NCBI GenBank assembly: GCA_021781255.1
Contig: JAJXXG010001184.1
Location: forward strand, 1-12,311
Direction: 5' to 3'
DNA: 12,311 nucleotides
From: Acidobacteriota bacterium
Lineage (GTDB): Bacteria > Acidobacteriota > Terriglobia > Terriglobales > Acidobacteriaceae
Shown here: one piece after another, positions 8,850 to 12,311 of the stretch
Layout of the letters: every line of letters starts with the position of its first letter
Position numbering within the stretch: position 1 is the stretch's first letter
Translations under genes and position numbers: made by a program
The notes under the pieces: generated by a model
What the model was told of the DNA's origin: nothing
What the model saw: the letters and a program-made list of their open reading frames with translations, nothing else
Databases searched by the model: none

Positions 8850-10351
8850 ATCCTGTTCCCGATATCTATCGCATTCTCCCCGAAGTCATCCTCACCCTCA
8901 CCGGCGTCCTCGTCATGCTCGTGGACGCGTCTTTGCCTCAAGGTTTTCCGCGCCGCTCGCTGGGCTGGGTGGCCGCCATTGGAACCACTCTTGCGCTGTG
9001 GGCAAGCCTCTGGCAGCTTTCCCTGCCCGTTGGAACCGGCTTCTACGCAACCGTCGAAACCAGCCCCTTCACCGTCTTTTTTCATACCCTCATCTGCGGC
9101 ATCGTTCTTGTTGCATTGCTGCTCTCGCTCGACTCGCTGCCCGAGGACAGCCACCACCAGGGCGAGTACTACGCGCTCATAGTATTCGGCGCGGTCGGCA
9201 TGTGCCTCCTTACCGCCGCCGTCGAGTTGCTGCTGGTCTTCATCGCTCTCGAAATCTCCTCCATCGCAACGTACGTTCTGGCCGGCTACCGCAAGGAGAC
9301 AGGCCGCGGTCCGGAAGCGGCCATCAAATATTTCCTCCTGGGCTCGTTCGCCACCGCGTTCCTGCTCTACGGCATCGCCCTCATCTTCGGCGCTACCGGC
9401 ACCACCCAGATTTACGAGATTGCAAATCTCGCGCCCTCCGCGCCAAACCACTCTCTGGTTCTGGCATCGATGGCGCTGATGCTCGTCGGCATCCTCTTCA
9501 AAGTCTCGGCTGCGCCCTTCCACGTGTGGACGCCCGACGTCTATGAAGGCGCGCCATCGCCTGTCGTTGCCCTCATGTCCACGGCGCCAAAGGCTGCCGC
9601 CTTCGCTCTTCTGCTCCGCGTGGTCTATGAAATGTTCCCCACGCTCCACTCCGTCTGGGCGCCGCTGCTCTGGGTGGTGGCCGTGCTCTCCATGACCGTC
9701 GGCAACCTGGCCGCGCTTCGCCAGCAGAACGTGAAGCGCATGCTGGCCTACTCCTCCATCGCCCACGCCGGATACCTGCTGGCCGCATTCGCCGGAGCGG
9801 GCAACAGCGGCATCGCAGCCGCCAGCTTCTACGTCGCGGCCTACGCCGCCATGAACGTCGGCATCTTCGCCGTGGTCACGGTCGCCAGCGGGTACAACGA
9901 AAACCTGCCCATGATTCAGGATTTCCGCGGGCTCATCTATCGTTCCCCGCTGCTCGGCGGCCTGCTCATCTTCTTCCTCGCATCGCTGGTCGGAATCCCC
10001 TTTACCGGCGGATTCTTCGGCAAGTTTTATTCCTTCTCATCCGCGGTCGGCGGCGGAGCAGTGTGGCTGGCCATCATCGGCCTGCTCAACTCAGGCATGG
10101 CCGCGGCATACTATCTGCGCCTCGCTTTCACAACCGCGCAGCGCCCGTCCGAAGAGATGAGTCCGACGCACGGCTATGAGCCGCGCGTCGGCGTAGCTGT
10201 CATTGCGGCTCTATTGTTCGCCGTGGCGGCAACCCTTGTTCTGGGCATCGTACCTGGTGAAGTCTTGCATGCGGCGCAAACCGGCGCTCACACGCTTCAG
10301 GCCCCGCCCCCTGCGCCCACTCAGATCATCGGCATCGCCGCATCCCGATAA
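8846..10351 (+). CDS. nuoN: NADH-quinone oxidoreductase subunit N (antiporter-like proton channel)
   Basis: NuoN is the antiporter-like subunit nearest the quinone end of the membrane arm and the third related proton channel. It has 501 residues, slightly longer than the common 470-490. Family channel residues are visible: Glu136 in [17 protein letters not shown], Lys161 in [15 protein letters not shown], Lys219 in [21 protein letters not shown], Lys249 in [12 protein letters not shown], and Lys393 in [11 protein letters not shown]. The GTG start at 8846 overlaps the nuoM stop by 4 bases and is preceded by GGAGG with good spacing; helix 1 follows within a dozen residues. The C-terminal tail after the last helix is short and Pro/Ala-rich. 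This is the last gene of the operon: a hairpin and a convergent gene follow. Confidence 0.97.
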   Translation: MNPVPDIYRILPEVILTLTGVLVMLVDASLPQGFPRRSLGWVAAIGTTLALWASLWQLSLPVGTGFYATVETSPFTVFFHTLICGIVLVALLLSLDSLPEDSHHQGEYYALIVFGAVGMCLLTAAVELLLVFIALEISSIATYVLAGYRKETGRGPEAAIKYFLLGSFATAFLLYGIALIFGATGTTQIYEIANLAPSAPNHSLVLASMALMLVGILFKVSAAPFHVWTPDVYEGAPSPVVALMSTAPKAAAFALLLRVVYEMFPTLHSVWAPLLWVVAVLSMTVGNLAALRQQNVKRMLAYSSIAHAGYLLAAFAGAGNSGIAAASFYVAAYAAMNVGIFAVVTVASGYNENLPMIQDFRGLIYRSPLLGGLLIFFLASLVGIPFTGGFFGKFYSFSSAVGGGAVWLAIIGLLNSGMAAAYYLRLAFTTAQRPSEEMSPTHGYEPRVGVAVIAALLFAVAATLVLGIVPGEVLHAAQTGAHTLQAPPPAPTQIIGIAASR

Positions 10352-10371
10352 GCTCTTCTAATCAGCCCCCA

Positions 10372-10391
10372 GCCCGGCGGCCTTGCCGGGC
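10372..10391. terminator. Candidate bidirectional terminator hairpin between convergent genes
   Basis: GCCCGGC (10372-10378) and GCCGGGC (10385-10391) form a perfect 7-base GC stem with a 6-base loop, 20 bases after the nuoN stop and 13 bases before the stop of the convergent epimerase gene. Position between two converging genes suggests it ends transcription from both sides. Neither strand shows a T-run after the stem, so it is not a classical intrinsic terminator; it may act with Rho or simply protect 3' ends. Confidence 0.5.
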
Positions 10392-10404
10392 GGTGCTCAA
10401 CCGA

Positions 10405-11343
10405 TCAAGCGCCCTGCCGATACCACTCCACCGTGCGCCGCAGTCCCTCGCGAAAATCCACTTGAGGCTTATACCCCAGCAGTTCTTCCGCCAGTCCGAT
10501 ATCCGCAAGTGAATCGCGGATATCTCCGGCGCGCGCCGGAGCATAAGCGGGTTCGCCTGCATAGCCAGTCAGCTCACGCAGAATCCTGAAGGTCTCATTC
10601 AAGGTAATCCGGCTGCCCGTGGCGGCATTCATCATTTGCCCGCTAACCCTCTCCGCCGGAGCAGCCGCAGCCAGCAGATTCGCATGGACAACGTTCTCGA
10701 TATAGGTGAAATCGCGACTCTGCTCCCCGTCGCCGTAGATGGTCGGCTGCTCTCCCGCCAGCATCTTGCGGCAGAAGACAGCCAGTACGCCCGAGTAATG
10801 CGAAGTGGGGTCCTGATACGGCCCAAATACGTTGAAATAGCGCAGAACGACAGTCTCCATCCCATACACGCGCGCGAATGTGCGCATATAGTGCTCCCCC
10901 GCCAGCTTCGCCACCGCATACGGCGATATCGGATTCGGCAGCATCCCCTCGTTCTTGGGCAGCGTGGGCGTATCGCCGTATGCCGACGAAGAGCCCGCAT
11001 ACACCACTCGCCTCACCCCCGCAGCCCGCGCCGCCACCAGCAGATTCAGCGTAGCCGTCACGCAATGCAAGTTCGTGCTCGCCGGATCAGCCACCGAGCG
11101 CGGCACCGACGCCAGCGCCGCCTCGTGGAAGACAATCTCCACGCCCGCGCATGCACGGGCGCAGACCGCCGGATCAGTCAGGTCGCCCTCGATGAAGTCC
11201 ATTGCCTCGAGACCCACCAGGTTGGCGCGCTTCCCGGTAATAAAGCTGTCGATGCCGCGAACGCTCTCTCCGCGCGCCAGCAGCGCCGCGGCAATTGAGC
11301 GGCCAATAAACCCCCCCGCGCCCGTCACCAGATAAGTCGCCAA
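10405..11343 (-). CDS. NAD-dependent UDP-N-acetylhexosamine 4-epimerase-like SDR protein (WbpP/TviC type)
   Basis: This is an extended short-chain dehydrogenase/reductase, probably interconverting UDP-GlcNAc and UDP-GalNAc or their uronic acids in the cytoplasm. Of 312 residues, TGAGGFIG (7-14) is the dinucleotide-binding glycine motif, Asp32 ends beta-2 and favours NAD, Ser118-120 in AGSSSAYGD with Tyr142 and Lys146 (YAVAK) form the catalytic set, and RYFNVFGPYQDP and the GDGEQSRDFTYIENV segment match the epimerase family. The layout resembles Pseudomonas WbpP as I recall it. Ser278 (AGDIRDSLAD) falls where GalE of E. coli has Tyr299, and a small residue there is associated with acceptance of N-acetylated substrates. 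The start is TTG, preceded directly by an in-frame TAG and by a good Shine-Dalgarno; the next in-frame candidate (codon 6) would cut the first beta strand. It lies divergent from a UDP-HexNAc dehydrogenase. Family is secure; the exact substrate is inference. Confidence 0.85.
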   Translation of the reverse strand: MATYLVTGAGGFIGRSIAAALLARGESVRGIDSFITGKRANLVGLEAMDFIEGDLTDPAVCARACAGVEIVFHEAALASVPRSVADPASTNLHCVTATLNLLVAARAAGVRRVVYAGSSSAYGDTPTLPKNEGMLPNPISPYAVAKLAGEHYMRTFARVYGMETVVLRYFNVFGPYQDPTSHYSGVLAVFCRKMLAGEQPTIYGDGEQSRDFTYIENVVHANLLAAAAPAERVSGQMMNAATGSRITLNETFRILRELTGYAGEPAYAPARAGDIRDSLADIGLAEELLGYKPQVDFREGLRRTVEWYRQGA

Positions 11344-11347
11344 CTAA

Positions 11348-11355
11348 CCCTCCCT
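11348..11355 (-). promoter_or_regulatory. Shine-Dalgarno site deciding the epimerase TTG start
   Basis: On the minus strand AGGGAGGG (plus-strand CCCTCCCT) lies 4 bases before the TTG start codon. It supports a TTG start where no ATG is available without losing the nucleotide-binding beta strand. Confidence 0.7.
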
Positions 11356-11432
11356 CAACAAAGCGCGCCAGCAGTTACACCGGCATAAATCCACAAGCTT
11401 GAGAATACTACGCAATGCTTTGCTTCCGCCGT

Positions 11433-11463
11433 TTGGCATCGGGTCGCCAAATCGTCATACAAT
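11433..11463 (+). promoter_or_regulatory. Candidate promoter for the dehydrogenase gene
   Basis: TTGGCA (11433-11438) resembles a -35 box and TACAAT (11458-11463) a -10 box, with a rather long 19-base spacer. A transcript from it would start around 11470-11471, right at the ATG, so the mRNA could be leaderless; this fits the absence of a clear Shine-Dalgarno before that ATG. Assignment is by eye only. Confidence 0.35.
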
Positions 11464-11470
11464 CAAGAAC

Positions 11471-12311
11471 ATGACAACTGCCATGGCAGGTTCACCGGCT
11501 CAGTTCAAAAAGAGCGTTGAGTCCCGGCAAGCACGCATCGGAATCGTAGGCATGGGATATGTGGGCTTGCCTTTGGCATTGCTGTTCAGCGGCGAAAAGT
11601 TTTGCGTCACCGGCTTCGATATTGCGCAGGACAAGGTCCAGACCCTCAACCAGGGCGGCTCCTACATCGTGCGCATTCTGCCCGCGATGATCCAGGAAGC
11701 GCAAAAGGCCGGCTTCCGCGCCACCGCGGACTACTCCGAAATCGGCCAGATGGATGCGGTCATCATCTGCGTGCCCACTCCGCTCAATGAGTACCACGAG
11801 CCGGACCTGAGCTATGTCACCCGCACGGTCGAAGCCATTGCGCCCCACGTCCACAAGGGCCAGTTGATCGTGCTCGAAAGCACCACATATCCCGGCACAA
11901 CGGATGAGATCGTCGTACCGTTGCTTGAAAAAGGCAACCCGCTTGGTCTGCGCGTAGCCCGCGCCCAGGACGAGTCAGGCATCCATGTGGTCTTTTCACC
12001 CGAGCGCGAAGACCCCGGCAATGACACCGTCGCCCGCCACGATATCCCCAAGGTTGTCGGCGGCTGCGGCGCTGCCGCGGCAAACATGGCAGCCGCACTC
12101 TACGGAACCATCTTCCGCCGGGTCGTCCCCGTCAGCAGCACCTCCGCGGCAGAGATGACCAAGCTCCTTGAAAACATCTACCGCTGCGTCAACATCGCGC
12201 TCGTCAACGAACTCAAGCAGCTCTGCATGCGCATGGGCATAGACATACACGAAGTCATCGACGCCGCCAAAACCAAACCTTTCGGATTCCAGGCCTTCTA
12301 CCCAGGCCCCG
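11471..12311 (+). CDS. UDP-N-acetylhexosamine 6-dehydrogenase (WbpA/WbpO/TviB type), 3'-truncated
   Basis: This enzyme oxidises C6 of a UDP-N-acetylhexosamine to the uronic acid using two NAD+, in the cytoplasm, for surface polysaccharide synthesis. The frame is open to the window end, giving 280 codons of a usual 420-440. GIVGMGYVGLPLA (24-36) is the Rossmann glycine motif and Asp50 follows beta-2. CVPTPL (100-105), ESTTYPGTT (136-144), FSPEREDPGN (175-184) and the central helix AEMTKLLENIYRCVNIALVNE with Lys231 and Asn235 are family signatures. The visible end FYPGP normally runs into the GLGGHC motif, so the catalytic cysteine lies just beyond the window. The sequence is closer to UDP-GlcNAc/UDP-GalNAc dehydrogenases (as I recall WbpA) than to UDP-glucose dehydrogenase; substrate is inferred. 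The ATG at 11471 is chosen over codon 5 because of the promoter spacing; neither has a strong ribosome site. Confidence 0.88.
   Translation, partial: MTTAMAGSPAQFKKSVESRQARIGIVGMGYVGLPLALLFSGEKFCVTGFDIAQDKVQTLNQGGSYIVRILPAMIQEAQKAGFRATADYSEIGQMDAVIICVPTPLNEYHEPDLSYVTRTVEAIAPHVHKGQLIVLESTTYPGTTDEIVVPLLEKGNPLGLRVARAQDESGIHVVFSPEREDPGNDTVARHDIPKVVGGCGAAAANMAAALYGTIFRRVVPVSSTSAAEMTKLLENIYRCVNIALVNELKQLCMRMGIDIHEVIDAAKTKPFGFQAFYPGP

Larger units (their letters stand above)
11344..11470. promoter_or_regulatory. Divergent intergenic region between epimerase and dehydrogenase genes
   Basis: These 127 bases are more AT-rich than the flanking genes and must hold promoters for both divergent genes. On the plus side there is a candidate sigma-70-like promoter close to the dehydrogenase ATG. 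On the minus side I see the epimerase ribosome site but no convincing -35/-10 pair. A 6-8-6 inverted repeat (TTTGGC at 11432-11437 and GCCAAA at 11446-11451) could be an operator. Confidence 0.5.

Noticed and set aside
8624..9766. Minus-strand open frame (380 codons) opposite nuoM/nuoN
   Set aside because: Antisense to nuoM and nuoN; its Asp/Glu/His/Gln-rich composition is the reverse reading of membrane-helix codons, with no family resemblance.
11344..11432. A minus-strand promoter for the epimerase
   Set aside because: Several AT-rich hexamers are present, but I could not find a -35/-10 pair with acceptable spacing, so none was listed.
11492..11854. Minus-strand open frame (120 codons) opposite the dehydrogenase gene
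   Set aside because: Antisense to a gene with clear UDP-sugar dehydrogenase motifs; no start signal or family match.

Overview
The window is almost entirely coding and GC-rich. It covers the 3' part of a respiratory complex I (nuo) operon and the start of a nucleotide-sugar locus. No stretch longer than about 130 bases lacks a gene, and I see no RNA genes, mobile elements or CRISPR arrays. The host is a GC-rich bacterium, probably Gram-negative. An acidobacterium is my best guess from the look of the Nuo proteins and the gene order, but this rests on memory and is low confidence.

Bases 2 to 10351 on the + strand hold nuoF (5'-truncated by the window edge), nuoG, nuoH, nuoJ, nuoK, nuoL, nuoM and nuoN. 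They are tightly packed: J/K, K/L and M/N overlap by 4 bases and L/M are 3 bases apart, which indicates one transcript with translational coupling. NuoF and NuoG are NADH-input and electron-wire subunits. NuoH, J, K, L, M and N form the membrane proton-pumping arm. nuoI, which normally sits between nuoH and nuoJ and encodes the ferredoxin-like subunit with clusters N6a and N6b, is missing. In its place is a 130-base gap with a strong hairpin and no trace of a Cys-rich ferredoxin reading frame. This is the most notable feature of an otherwise canonical operon.

Bases 10352 to 10404 separate nuoN from a convergent gene and contain a GC-rich hairpin that probably ends transcription from both sides.

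Bases 10405 to 12311 hold two divergent genes. On the - strand is a short-chain NAD-dependent epimerase resembling UDP-N-acetylglucosamine 4-epimerases (WbpP/TviC type). On the + strand is the first 280 codons of a UDP-N-acetylhexosamine 6-dehydrogenase (WbpA/WbpO/TviB type), cut by the window end. Together they could make an N-acetylated uronic acid sugar nucleotide, such as UDP-GalNAcA, for surface polysaccharide. The 127-base divergent intergenic region contains a candidate promoter so close to the dehydrogenase ATG that its transcript may be leaderless.

Overall this is mostly conserved core metabolism. I do not see a clearly novel system; the missing nuoI is the best lead.
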